The notes: generated by a model not told the origin, from the letters alone. A stretch of 64,000 nucleotides of DNA from Pegoplata infirma (GCA_963921195.1 OY992537.1:97794736-97858735), one strand, 5' to 3'. Shown: positions 21,171-30,999, numbered from the stretch's first letter. Numbers and translations are program-made.

Positions 21171-22335
21171 TGCCTACACCACTCTATGGTACAGGGTACA
21201 GATGGTCGCGTGAGTGACTTTTGACTCACACTCACGAGTACTCACACAAACTTCACTCACACTCACGAAACTTTTTTTTATAAAAAAAAAATTTGCTTTT
21301 TTGGAATGAAAGAAAATATAAAGAGAAAATAAAGCACGCAAAAAAAACGACTCACGCAAACTCACTCACGCAATTTTTTTTCCACTCACTCACAACCACT
21401 TGAGTAAAATTGAGTTTCAGTCACACTCAAGCGTGAATCACGCACAAATCTGCTCATGTGCCCATCTCAAGTACAGGGTATTATGAGTTTGTTTTAATGT
21501 TTGTAACTATCCGAAATATTGGTCCTAAACCAAACTTCAAGTATAGCGATCGATTTAGAATCACTTTCTGGGTCGATTTAGCGATGTCCGTCCATGTTAA
21601 CATAGTGAGCACGATACAGGTCGCAACAATCAATTGATTTGACTGAAATTAAATTTATGCTTCCTTTTTCCCAAGGAAGAAGCCTCTTGAAATTAAAAAA
21701 ATAATCGGTCCATGTTTTGACCTAGCCCCCATGCAAACGCCCCCAAAATTTGGCTAACATTACTTTTATACCCGTAATTTAACAGGTATCCTTTCGAAAT
21801 TTTGCATGTGAATAAATAAATACCCCAAAAATAACATATTTTGTAATCATATATTTGGAATGTTTCCAAATTATAAAGAAATCTGACCATTTCTACTTGT
21901 TGTCCCCACACTAACAAAAGAGCTAACTTAATTTTGGGATACTATTTTCTTCAAAATATTTCATAAATTTTACCACAATTTAGTAAAATTTAACTAAAAG
22001 TTTAGAAATTTAGAAAAGTTTGGAAACTTTCTAACCATTAGTTTATCATATTTATCTTCTAAGATTTAAGAAAGTTTTTTTTTCACTACTTTAGTAAATT
22101 TTTTAAAAGTTGTGAATTTTTTTTTTTTTTAAACATAAAATGGCGATATCTAAACTAAAAACTAAGATTTCAAACCGAAAAAAGCTTGTTGAGCGGTGTA
22201 ATTAGACCATTCTTGGACTCAAATTAAGTTTGTGCACTAATTAAATATGTCACAAAATATAGATCCAATCGGTTCATGTTTGGACTTCGGACACATTTTC
22301 CGGAAAACACTGGTGTAATTGATCGACCACTTGTT
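21171..22335 (-). mobile_element. Helentron/mini-me-like element C, copy 2, split by a small hAT
   Basis: Carries the CTACACCACTCTATGGTACAG hairpin end, the GTAACTATCCGAAATATTGG core, GATGTCCGTCC and, near 22270, the block TTCATGTTTGGACTTCGGAC. All occur in the same order as in copy 1 (3477-4215). The hairpin end is broken by an insertion at 21199-21470. The 21950-22190 stretch differs from copy 1 and may be another insertion that I cannot delimit. Confidence 0.65.
21199..21470. mobile_element. Small MITE with ACTCACTCACG repeats, hAT-like
   Basis: It interrupts the hairpin of a C element and is flanked by a 10-base direct repeat GTACAGGGTA (21189-21198, 21471-21480), longer than the hAT norm of 8. 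Ends read CAGATGGTCGCGTGAGTGA and ..GCTCATGTGCCCATCTCAA. The interior is GAGTGTGAG/ACTCACACTCACG words. A relative is at 24707-25142, and a fragment with AGAGATGGGTCACG lies at about 36851. Confidence 0.7.
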
Positions 22336-22856
22336 CGGTAGGGTATCGTGATTAATATGCCTAGATTTAAACCGTTTTTTACTATACAATAGCGGCGCAG
22401 CCGAATTTTTTTTTCAGCCGCGCTGTTCTAAAAAAAAACGCGGCGCGCAGCCGAAACGCCGCCGCCGCCGAAAATTTTTGCTCTTCAGCCGCCGCCGAAA
22501 ATTTTGCATCGGCTTGCTTCACTGTCCAGTACCTATTTACTGAATAGCCAAATTTTTAAAATAAACCATGTACACCGTTGCGTATGATTGTTATTTAAAG
22601 GCAATTATTAATATAAATCACTGGACATGATTGCGTATGATTGTTATTTAAAGGCAATTACAATATTAATCATTCGCCACTAATACAGTTTTCAAGCATT
22701 TATTATTGTAATTATAATAAAAGTGCACTAACTTCAAATGCGTGTAAAACAAAATCTAGCTCTGAACTAGAAAAAAGCCTTGAGGGGTTTGTTATGGAAT
22801 ATGTCAACTTTCATTTGCTTTTGGTTTCATCCCATTCCGATTTTGGGTGTTGCACT

Positions 22857-22975
22857 GTGTTATTATTATAACTATAATAAAAGTTTACCAACTTTTAATG
22901 CATTCAAAAAAATCTAGCACTAAACTAAAAAAAGCCTTGAGGGTTTTTCGTTGTTGCTCTGTGTAATTAAACTAT
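22857..22975. repeat. Partial third O-like unit
   Basis: TTATTATTATAACTATAATAA..CTAGCACTAAACT..GCCTTGAGGGTTTTTCG repeats the last part of the preceding O copy and closes with TTGCTCTGTG. It is a truncated duplicate of the O right end. Confidence 0.55.
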
Positions 22976-23139
22976 GGTTAGTTTAATACTGCATATTATT
23001 CAAGACTTTTAGGGTCAAATATGCCATCCTGTATTAGAATAGGGCGGAAAACAATATTCAATAATATTGAAAAAATTCAAATAAATGCATATTTAGAAAC
23101 CTTATGAGAAAAAAATAACTTGCGATATAGTATTTTTAT

Positions 23140-23470
23140 ATTTTTTTTAATTTTTGAAATTGGTAGAACGGTTTTCGAGATATCGCCATTTGAAATTTGC
23201 CAAAAGATTTCAAGAAATTAAAAAAAAATCTCAACATACTTCTCTATTGACAATTTAATAGAGATTGAGACAATCTTTCACTTAAACTTAATTTGAGGCA
23301 AATCAGAAAATTTTAAACCATAGCGCCCTTCGAAAGTTTAGAGTTTTTGGTGAAAATTTTTTAAACAACCAAAACTTTGAAGGTTTCCACTTGTTAAAAT
23401 TATCGGATTTTAACAAGTGGAAAAATAAAAGTGTGCATCAAGCTCTAAGAAAGGGTAAAGGATTTGTTTA
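23140..23470. repeat. Repeat K fragment
   Basis: GAACGGTTTTCGAGATATCG, AATTTGAGGCAAATCAGA and ATAGCGCCCTTCGAAAG match the K modules at 45440-46600. It may join with the K fragment at 24570-24706 across the S and P repeats that lie between. Confidence 0.6.
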
Positions 23471-23486
23471 AAATTTCGCGACCGTG

Positions 23487-23800
23487 CACTCAAAATAAAT
23501 TCTCTGTCCAATCAGCAGAAAAATCTGCTGAAAATACACCCATTTTGAGCAATATGAGTAATCTGCTGATTTTAGCAGACATAGTTTGCTGAAAATCTGT
23601 CATGATTATCTAGGTGAAATCAGCAGAGAAATCTGTCAAAACAGCAGAGAAATTTGCTAAGACATTTTCTAGAAAATTTTTGTTTTTAGAAAATTTGTTT
23701 TCATGAAACTTTAATAGTTTTTTTTTTAATTTAAAATTAAAAAAAAGAAAAGTTTCTGTAAAATTAGCAATATAATCTACTGATTTTTTTTTTTAGTTTT
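23487..23800. mobile_element. Repeat S (CACTCAAAA end; CAGCAGAAATCTGCTG innards)
   Basis: Begins CACTCAAAATAAATTC, the same terminus as families E and T, and is filled with palindromic CAGCAGAAAAATCTGCTG / ATCTGCTGATTTTAGCAGA words. No clear opposite terminus is present, so it is probably truncated by repeat P. Confidence 0.5.
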
Positions 23801-23804
23801 GTCA

Positions 23805-24565
23805 ATAACACAGTACAACATTAAAAAAATTACGGGGTTCCGACGATTGATTCTGGAAGAGGAGACAAAAAAAATATACGTGTGCCGGCGTTTTGCAAGA
23901 TCACATCGGAATTTTATTTTAGAGAAGGTTAAAGTTTCCCAGCTTTGGCCTGTTCCTGCAACATATCGGTATATAAAACTTTGTTTTTTTACATCTGAGA
24001 TGTATGGTGTGTTCAGCAAATTTGTAGAAAATACTATGGCAAATATTTTAGTGGAACATATTAACCCTATAACTCCCTCTCATAACGGTATTTTTGGCTC
24101 TATTCTAACAAATCGTAAAAAACACCCCGAAAGAGGGGAAAGGCGGAACTCACCAATGCCCAAAACTTAACACAAACACCAAAAACCAGTCAAATTCAGG
24201 GTTGCCACTTAAGGGTTAATTTATTTTGTAATTTTTTTAATTGGCAATATTGAATTTGACTAAAAAACTATGTGTTATTTACATCTGAAGTTTAGGGTAT
24301 GTTCAATACATTTCATATGTTGTAGAACATTTCATGCCCGCCCTTCCTCTTTTTAGAGGTGTTTTATACGATTTGTTAGAATAGAGCCAAAAATTACCGT
24401 TATGTGTGGGAGTAATAGGGTTAATATGTTCGATAAATATATTTGCCATAATATTTTCTACAAAGTTGCTGAACATACCATACACATCAGATGTAAAAAA
24501 AACATAGTTTTATATACCCATATGTTGGAAAAACAGGCCAAAGCTGTGAAACTTTAACCGCCTCT
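23805..24565. repeat. Fold-back repeat P, copy 1
   Basis: Starts ACACAGTACAACATT. Left-arm blocks GGTGTGTTCAGCAA, TAACCCTATAACTCC, AACAAATCGTAAAAAACACC are answered on the right by GGTGTTTTATACGATTTGTT, GTAATAGGGTTAATATG and GTTGCTGAACATACCATAC. The right end breaks off at CTGTGAAACTTTAACC. The open frames across the left arm are not shared as proteins by copy 2 and are not genes. Confidence 0.7.
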
Positions 24566-24569
24566 AACC

Positions 24570-24706
24570 GCCGGGTGCCACGGGTTAATATATCTGATTG
24601 GCCTCAAATTTGTACCACAGAAGTTTTAGGTCTAATAGAATACAAATTTATCCGGATACTTAGGAAAATCAAAAGTTGAAGCAAAAATGTCACTCTAATG
24701 TACATT
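24570..24706. repeat. Repeat K, right-end fragment
   Basis: GTGCCACGGGTTAA, CCTCAAATTTGTACCACAGA and AGGAAAATCAAAAGTTGAAG match the K end at 46493-46600 base for base in long runs, then break at CTCTAATGTACATTTT. Confidence 0.65.
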
Positions 24707-25142
24707 TTGCGTGATTCACGTGTGATCCTGATTGAAATTTATTTTTACTCACATGATTGTGAGTGCACGTGATTCGAAAAAAAAAAAATATTTCGTGCGT
24801 GAGCAATTTTGTTTCGTGAGTTTTTTGTGCTGTTTAAAACATAAAACAAGTAAGAACATTTTTATCATATTGAATTTAGAGGGCAAATAATACAAAATTG
24901 TGATTTAAACATATTTTTATGATTGTTTTTGGGAAATTAATTATTTTTGTGCAAGAAATCGAAAAATGTAAAATAAAAATTTGCTTATATTTATTTCGTG
25001 AAGTCATGAGCGTGAAAAAACTAGTTACTCACGTGAGTGTGCGTGAATGTGAGCAGTAAAAAAATTTATTGCGTGCGTGAGCAATATTTTTTTTCATGAG
25101 CGTAAGCGTGCGTGAGTAAAAATTCACTCACGCGCCCATCTC
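24707..25142. mobile_element. Relative of the ACTCACG MITE (family U), copy 2
   Basis: GTGATTCACGTGTGATC at the left and CACTCACGCGCCCATCTCT at the right, with GCGTGAGTGTGCGTGAATG words between. It shows the better-preserved terminus CGCGCCCATCTCTA. I could not match an 8-bp duplication, so its left edge is approximate. Confidence 0.5.
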
Positions 25143-25297
25143 TAATTCAAATGCATTTAATTTTTTTTTACTAAAAACCGTTTTTTACTCAATATAAATT
25201 TCTTCTGGTCAAAATTCTTATTAATTTTTTTAAAGTTAAAAAAATTACAGTCACGAAAAAACAGTTTTCTACTTGAATTCATTTCTATTTAAAATAC

Positions 25298-25332
25298 TTT
25301 AGGCATTATGAAGGACATTCATAATGCCTAAA
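25298..25332. repeat. Short perfect hairpin
   Basis: TTTAGGCATTATGAA and TTCATAATGCCTAAA are inverted around a 5-base loop. It lacks a T-run context that would suggest a function and is probably a MITE remnant. Confidence 0.6.
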
Positions 25333-25423
25333 GAAACGAATAATTTTTCGTTTTTTTCCATTTCACTTAGCGTCAGGGTCGGAAAAGGAACCAAGACACA
25401 TTGCCGAACGGGTCCTATATTTT

Positions 25424-26002
25424 TTTAACCCTCCACTTAGTGATAGAGGGTATATATAATTTTGTCATTCCGTTTGTAACTCATCGAAATATCGGTCTGG
25501 GACCCCATAAAGTATATATATTATTGATCAGTGATCGATTCTAAGACATTCTAGCGATGTCCGTCTGTCTGTGGAAATGGTGATCACGGACAAAATATTG
25601 GACAGAGATGACTGAAACTTAACATATTTATTAGAAGTTCTCCCGAGAATTTTGGTATTGCATTGGAGCGATATTGGTTGAGCGGTTTAAAAGTTATGAA
25701 CGAAAATGTAAGGACACCTCAAAAATTTCAGTACATTCAACATAACCTAAAAATACAAAATGCTTTAATCGCCTGCTGGTTGACATATGGGAACGTAATT
25801 GAACACCAAAAGGTATTTTTGAACAAGTACGAACATATTTTTTGACAAAAAAAGACAAAAGTCGCGGATTTTTTTTTCAAAATTTTTTTAATTTTTTTTC
25901 AAAAGTAAATTTCTTTTAAATAATGTTTTTTGCAATAATCTTTTTGAAATTGTAGAGGGTATCACTACATTCGGCAAGGCCGAATTTAACTTTTTTACTT
26001 GT
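25424..26002 (-). mobile_element. Helentron/mini-me-like element A, copy 2
   Basis: On the minus strand it runs from ACAAGTAAAAAAGTTAAATT (5' end at 26002), through GTAGTGATACCCTC, CATAACTTTTAAACCGCT, the GACAGACGGACATCGCTAG tract and GATGAGTTACAAACGG, to a CTAAGTGGAGGGTTAAAAA end near 25424. Both termini are present, so it is essentially full length (about 580 bases). Confidence 0.8.
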
Positions 26003-26009
26003 TTGTGTT

Positions 26010-27045
26010 CAACTTGACCCTAAAAAGTCCGACGCGAAACGAAATCGAAAAAAATGAAAATTCAGAGTAGGGGCCGAATCATTGAGTCATTGAGTTTTTC
26101 ATATAAAATGCTTAATGAAATCGATTTCATTGAATCATTATTCCATACAAATTTCTATCATTTCTATGCTCGAATTTAACTTTTTTACTTATTTTTTCAA
26201 GGTTTTAAGTTTTTTTTTAAGGGTTAAATATATTTTTTTATTATTTAAGATACTTGTAAAAAAAAGTAATTAACCTGTTACAAATTTTCATGTTTATTTT
26301 TAAAAAGATTTGAGTGTTGTCACTCAAATCCTTACTGAAAAAGTTTTTTTTCCGAATAAAACAAAAAAATAAAACAAATAAAAATGATAAAAATAAAAAT
26401 ATATAAAAATAACAATATTATCATTATGCATAACAAATAACTCCTTTTCATTGAAATTTAATGAGGATGTTAATACAGAAAACGTGATGACAAAATAATG
26501 AATGCATAAAATACATATATTTTTTTGTTTTTTATTAAAAGTTCATTAACATAAGGTGCAGAAAGTAAAAATAAAAATATAACAAAATTGTGATTTAGTA
26601 AAGAAAAGAGTTTGAAGATTAATTAAAATAAGTATAAACTGAATAAACAAAAAAATAAAATTAAAACATAGAAAGAAATAAAATCTCTATAGACCTGCAT
26701 TATCTTGTCATTACCAAGAAAAATCTTAATGAATCTACTGTAGATTTTTTTTTGACATTTTGTGATTTTATTTTGTTTTTTAGAAAACTTTTATGAATTT
26801 AATAAATTTCAGGGTATGGACAGTAAAAATATTGGAGCTTTAAAGCATTAACCCCCTAGAATATTTTAACCCTTTAAATGCACGTTTTATTTAACTTCTA
26901 TAACATTAAAATGAGCGGTAGAGGGTTAATAAGTTCCAAGAAAAGAAGCACCATAAAATTATACTGATGACCTCTAAGAACATTATTTAGCTCAGAAGTA
27001 AATTTACATAATTTATATCACTTTTCATAAAAAAGAAACTGCACT
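26010..27045. other. AT-rich spacer, no gene seen
   Basis: About 1 kb of poly-A/T and AAAATAAAA-rich DNA. I see no pairable termini and no coding-like frame. A short duplicate of GAATTTAACTTTTTTACTT (from the A-element end) recurs at about 26172. Confidence 0.5.
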
Positions 27046-27051
27046 CAAAAA

Positions 27052-27826
27052 ATTATCTCATTAACTGTTTTTAGATTATTTAAAAAGTTTTACGTTTAGT
27101 CGTTTTTAAAAGAAAAAGCATTTGTTTGATGTTCAGTTTTTATTAATGACTACTTCTGTCCTTTGTTTCAAAAATAACACATTAAAAAATAAAGACTTTC
27201 ATTAACATTTAATTTTTAAATTAATTTATTCTTGTTCTGTAAGTAATAACTACTGATTATTCTTTAAATTTTTAATGATTTGTGTGAGTATTTTTTTTTT
27301 TTTAATTGTTGGTATTTTTTAATGAGATATCATTAGTTTTTACCTACACAAGTAAATTAATTTTTTGTCAAAAAAAAAAAATCAAAAAATTATTTATAGA
27401 AACATAAAAACATGTTTGTGTCAAGTGACTTTGGCACGATGGGTAGAGTGTCTGGCCAGAATGTAGTTGATTGCGGGATCGATTCCCCAAAATTTTATTA
27501 AAAATTTTTAAAAAAAATATTTCAATAGAAAATTGTAAAAAATAACCTACGTAATCATTAATTTTTAATGTTTTCGTAGGTTATTTTTGTGGAATTTGTT
27601 GGTAAAAATAACAGAACTATCAGTAATTTTTAATGTTTTCGAAAGTTATTTTTTCGAATTTGTTTGTAAAAAAGAATGAAAAACCGTAATTTTTTAATCA
27701 ACAGTAAAAAATAAATGTTGATGTTTGTTAAAACAAATGAATAATTACTGGGATGGTTTTCAATTGCTTATTCACTGGTTTTAAATGTGTTTTTCAATTG
27801 TTTTTGCCTAAAAAATATTTTGAGTG
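27052..27826. mobile_element. TIR element T (CACTCAAAA ends), copy 1, with a tRNA-like module
   Basis: Ends CACTCAAAA and TTTTGAGTG, flanked by TG on both sides. The interior has inverted blocks AAATAACCTACG / CGTAGGTTATTTTT and TTTTTAATGTTTTCG, plus a plus-strand tRNA-like module (27429-27488). It matches copy 2 (52384-53460) in inverted orientation over almost its whole length, which fixes the ends. No protein is encoded. Confidence 0.75.
27429..27488 (+). other. tRNA-like module in element T
   Basis: TTTGGCACGATGGGTAGAGTG resembles an A box and GCGGGATCGATTCCCC a B box, about 40 bases apart. The T-arm GGGA-TCGAT-TCCC pairs, but no acceptor stem is present. It is retained in copy 2 (minus strand, 53034-53095), so it belongs to the element. 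Confidence 0.5.
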
Positions 27827-27886
27827 TGTAAGTGCGTGACCAAAATTTTTTTCGGTTTCAAGCCAAAACATTTTCGTGTTAAAAAG

Positions 27887-28265
27887 TGTTATTAATCTGT
27901 GATCGATTTTAAGACATTCTGACAATGTTCGTATGTCTGTTGAAATGGCGATCACGATCAAAATATTACACAGATACGACTAAAACTTAACATATTTACT
28001 CATGGTTGCGTTGAGAATTTTGGGATTGCATTTGAGCGATATCGGTTCAGCGGTTCAAGAGTTATAATCAAAAATGTAAACACCTCCAAAATTTTGGTAC
28101 ATTCCACATAACCTAAAAATACAAAATTTTACAATTTGACTGCTAATGGACGTATGTGAACTGAATTGGATACCGGATTGTATTTAAAGAAGTCCAACCA
28201 TTTTTTTTTACACAAAAATTTTGTTCGCAAATTTTTTTTTACCAAAAAAGTCGAACAAAATTTAT
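27887..28265 (-). mobile_element. Element A, degenerate copy
   Basis: ATCGATTTTAAGACATTC, GTTCGTATGTCTGTTGAAATGG, ATTTGAGCGATATCGGTTC and CATTCCACATAACC follow the A-element order on the minus strand. Both termini are eroded. Confidence 0.65.
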
Positions 28266-28269
28266 CATT

Positions 28270-28654
28270 CTTTAGCATTTGCATTTTCTAAATCAGTGTT
28301 TATTTTCCAAACCCTGTTCATTAACACCACAGTAAATTAATTTTTAACAAACTGTTATTAAACAAAATAAAGAATTGACTAAAGAGAATTTAATTAGACG
28401 TTAGAATATGAATAAAAAAACTCTGTGTTTTTTTTTGTGTCAGCACATACAGCAAAGGGAAGACATTAATATCCTTCAGGAAAAAAAAATTAAAAAATAA
28501 CTCTAAAAAACATATTTTACAACAGATACTACAGAAAATATTTTCAACGGCAACAACGGCAACAATGTCATTTATCCCTAAAGTAGAAACTGAACATTTT
28601 TTCCGAAACAAAAAAAAAAACAAAAAAGAAAATTTTAGTCGGTTAAGATCGACC
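28270..28654. other. Spacer without a gene
   Basis: AT-rich with a short CAACAACGGCAACAATG tract near 28550. A minus-strand open frame across it has no recognisable content. It ends at the tandem duplication. Confidence 0.5.
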
Positions 28655-28659
28655 ATATG

Positions 28660-28850
28660 ATACCCTACACCAGTGCTTTCTGGCAAATGTGTCCAAAGTC
28701 TAAAAATCCAGTGATTGGATCTGTCCTAAATCGACTTAAAAAGTGATTCTGATTTGATTCTGTATTCGGTATACTCGAAGGTGGATCTAAAACCAATATT
28801 TCGAGTAGTTACAAACATCAGTACAAACTTATTTTATCTTGTATATAAAA
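28660..28850 (+). mobile_element. Element C fragment (unit 1 of the duplication)
   Basis: AAAAAGTGATTCTG, TCGGTATACTCGAAGGTGG and CCAATATTTCGAGTAGTTAC match the C-element core on the plus strand. The preceding ATACCCTACACCAGTG is a separate C-type end. It is duplicated at 29390-29580. Confidence 0.6.
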
Positions 28851-28923
28851 AAAAAACACCCATGGAAAAATTTATTAGATCTGACTGAACTTTTAAAATC
28901 TTATTATAGAAATTGAATCTTTT

Positions 28924-29256
28924 CCCGTGTAAAAAAATAATTGGATCAAAACATATCTCTTTTTATAAAAACATAAATGGATATAATCAGATCTACTCCA
29001 TATATATTCATATCTGCTTCAGATATGTTTTGATCCGTAAATTGAGTCTATCTGACAATTTTACATATATGAACATATCTGAAAATGTCTGATCATATAT
29101 GTCATATATGCCAGATAGACTCATTTTACGGATCAAAACATATGTGAAGCAGATATGAGTATATATGGAGTAGATCTGATTATATCCATTTAGATATGAT
29201 CCATATATGTTTTGATCAAAAGAGATATGTTTTGATCCAATTATTTTTTACACGGG
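28924..29256. mobile_element. Fold-back element with CCCGTGTAAAAA ends (unit 1)
   Basis: Ends CCCGTGTAAAAAAATAATTG and CAATTATTTTTTACACGGG, with arms that stay inverted through GGATCAAAACATATCTC, GATATAATCAGATCTACTCC and GATCCGTAAA.TGAGTCTATC to the centre. TT flanks both ends, perhaps a dinucleotide duplication. The end resembles CCCGAGTAAAAA of 15112-15616 and 47686-48494, so all three may be one superfamily. Confidence 0.75.
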
Positions 29257-29384
29257 TTCAGATCTATTATTGAATCTGATCAGATCTATAATATCCGAGA
29301 TTTGTCCCCAATTTCAAGATTATTACAAAATTATTGGTAAAAAGCTTGTACTAGGAATTCTCGTAAAATAGGAGGTAGCAAAAA

Positions 29385-30114
29385 ATATGATACCCTACAC
29401 CAGTGCTTTCTGGCAAATGTGTCCAAAGTCTAAAAATCCAGTGATTGGATCTGTCCTAAATCGACTTAAAAAGTGATTCTGATTTGATTCTGTATTCGGT
29501 ATACTCGAAGGTGGATCTAAAACCAATATTTCGAGTAGTTACAAACATCAGTACAAACTTATTTTATCTTGTATATAAAAAAAAAACACCCATGGAAAAA
29601 TTTATTAGATCTGACTGAACTTTTAAAATCTTATTATAGAAATTGAATCTTTTCCCGTGTAAAAAAATAATTGGATCAAAACATATCTCTTTTTATAAAA
29701 ACATAAATGGATATAATCAGATCTACTCCATATATATTCATATCTGCTTCAGATATGTTTTGATCCGTAAATTGAGTCTATCTGACAATTTTACATATAT
29801 GAACATATCTGAAAATGTCTGATCATATATGTCATATATGCCAGATAGACTCATTTTACGGATCAAAACATATGTGAAGCAGATATGAGTATATATGGAG
29901 TAGATCTGATTATATCCATTTAGATATGATCCATATATGTTTTGATCAAAAGAGATATGTTTTGATCCAATTATTTTTTACACGGGTTCAGATCTATTAT
30001 TGAATCTGATCAGATCTATAATATCCGAGATTTGTCCCCAATTTCAAGATTATTACAAAATTATTGGTAAAAAGCTTGTAAAATTACTAGGAATTCTCGT
30101 AAAATAGGAGGTAG
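29385..30114. repeat. 730-bp tandem duplication, unit 2
   Basis: Copy of 28655-29384 (see there), containing the C fragment at 29390-29580 and a second CCCGTGTAAAA fold-back at 29654-29986. After about 30080 it runs on into undisturbed E sequence, so unit 2 keeps the ancestral right flank. Confidence 0.9.
29654..29986. mobile_element. Fold-back element with CCCGTGTAAAAA ends (unit 2)
   Basis: Identical to 28924-29256 as far as I can read. It owes its presence to the tandem duplication and not to a second insertion. Confidence 0.8.
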
Positions 30115-30333
30115 CAAAAAATCTAGTAAAATAACGAAACCTCCTTGAAAATTTTATCGTGTCAAAAAATTTGTAAATTTACAATTTTATTGTTAAAAAC
30201 CTTGTAAAATTACAAAATTATTGGTAAAAAGCGTGTAAAATTACTTGGAATTTTTGTCAAATAGGAGGTATCAAACAAAAAAAAGTTACAAGTTTTTCTT
30301 GTAATTTTACAAGGTTTTTTTTTTGAGTGTAGA
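30045..30333. mobile_element. Repeat E, copy 2
   Basis: AAAGCTTGTAAAATTACTAG, TCGTAAAATAGGAGGTAGC and TTATCGTGTCAAAAAATTTG match copy 1 at about 9960-10090 nearly base for base. It ends ACAAGGTTTTTTTTTTGAGTG followed by TA, as copy 1 does. Confidence 0.7.
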
Positions 30334-30434
30334 GGTATAGACCAAAAGAAATCATAATTTGCCCCGCACTCGAAAAAACGCCAATTTTGCCTGCCACCCT
30401 TTAAATATATACCTAAAGGAGTGGAAACACCGAT

Positions 30435-30512
30435 ATTTTTTAAAGACTTACAAATGGCTTGACAAACTTAAATATACCCTATACCATAAATTGGAGGGCA
30501 TAAAAAAAGGAG
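30435..30512 (+). mobile_element. 3' end of a degenerate A/B-type element
   Basis: ACACCGATATTTTTTAAAG, TTACAAATGGCTTGACAAAC and ATAAATTGGAGGGCATAAAAA correspond to the core and 3' end of the A/B elements. The 5' part is not recognisable. Confidence 0.5.
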
Positions 30513-30519
30513 TCAATGA

Positions 30520-30990
30520 ATGAAACAACACTTAGGGAATACTGATTATTCAAATGTACGATGGCAAATTGTTTTGTAAAAATTAAATTGTAGGGAGAAT
30601 TGAAAATTATTTAAACCTTTAACCCATTTCTTACCAGAGTGCATTTGAAAAAACGCTTACCATTTCTTGAGAAAATACAAAAAAAAGGATAAATATAAAT
30701 AAGTAATTTAATTTTTTAGGTGTTATTGTTAAGGTTTGGTCTATTACCAAAGAGTGCAGATATTTTTGGAAATTTATTCAAAGCCGGCCCTTCACAAGGG
30801 GAGGGAGAGATGTTTCTTAAAAAATCGTCAATAAATTTTATCGTTTAAATTTATAGTACTAATTATTTACAAGGGGAAGAAAAGGAGTCGTTTCTTAAAG
30901 TTTCGTCAAAATATTTCAAAGTAAAAATTTCCGATGAGAAATGGGTTAATGGACACTAGGGTGGAGTGAATTTTTATTTTTTTTGATTTT
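30520..30990. other. Spacer without a gene
   Basis: A loosely repeated AAGGGGAGGGAGAGATG..TTCTTAAA..TCGTCAA / AAGGGGAAGAAAAGGAG..TTTCTTAAAG..TCGTCAAA pair lies at 30797-30910. Otherwise no structure. Confidence 0.45.
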
Positions 30991-30999
30991 CAATATCGT

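Larger units (their letters stand above)
19697..22524. mobile_element. Large hAT-like element with GC-rich GCCGCCGCC ends
   Basis: The ends are CAGTGAAGCAAGCCG and CGGCTTGCTTCACTG, with a perfect 8-bp duplication TCCAGTAC (19689-19696, 22525-22532). Unlike everything else in the window its subterminal 120 bases are GC-rich (GCCGCGCCGCCGCCGATA, GGCGGCTGA, GCCGCCGCCGAAAA). The interior contains a fold-back (20690-20942) and a C element (21171-22335). No transposase frame remains. CpG-rich ends in AT-rich DNA suggest either recent arrival or conserved binding sites. Confidence 0.9.
19397..22856 (+). mobile_element. Repeat O, copy 3, split by a 2.8-kb hAT
   Basis: Starts CAGTGATACAAAATCGAAC and closes at GATTTTGGGTGTTGCACTG. 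The hAT 19697-22524 separates GCAATCGGTCCAGTAC from TCCAGTACCTATTTACTGAA. After the hAT a short internal repeat is seen (GCGTATGATTGTTATTTAAA occurs twice, about 22570 and 22630). The total without the insertion is about 630 bases, close to copy 1. Confidence 0.65.
28655..29384. repeat. 730-bp tandem duplication, unit 1
   Basis: Every line of this unit recurs 730 bases later without a difference that I can find, except that GTACTAGG at 29348 is GTAAAATTACTAGG in unit 2 (a 6-base deletion in unit 1). The unit consists of a C-element 3' fragment, a CCCGTGTAAAA fold-back and the start of an E repeat. The junction is GCAAAAAAT|ATGATACC. Confidence 0.9.

Noticed and set aside
23799..24170. 123-codon plus-strand frame
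   Set aside because: It lies in the left arm of fold-back P. The same arm in copy 2 (31403-) is not open in the matching frame.
28655..30114. LTR pair of a retrotransposon
   Set aside because: The 730-base direct repeats are adjacent with no internal region and start/end inside unrelated repeats with no TG..CA termini.
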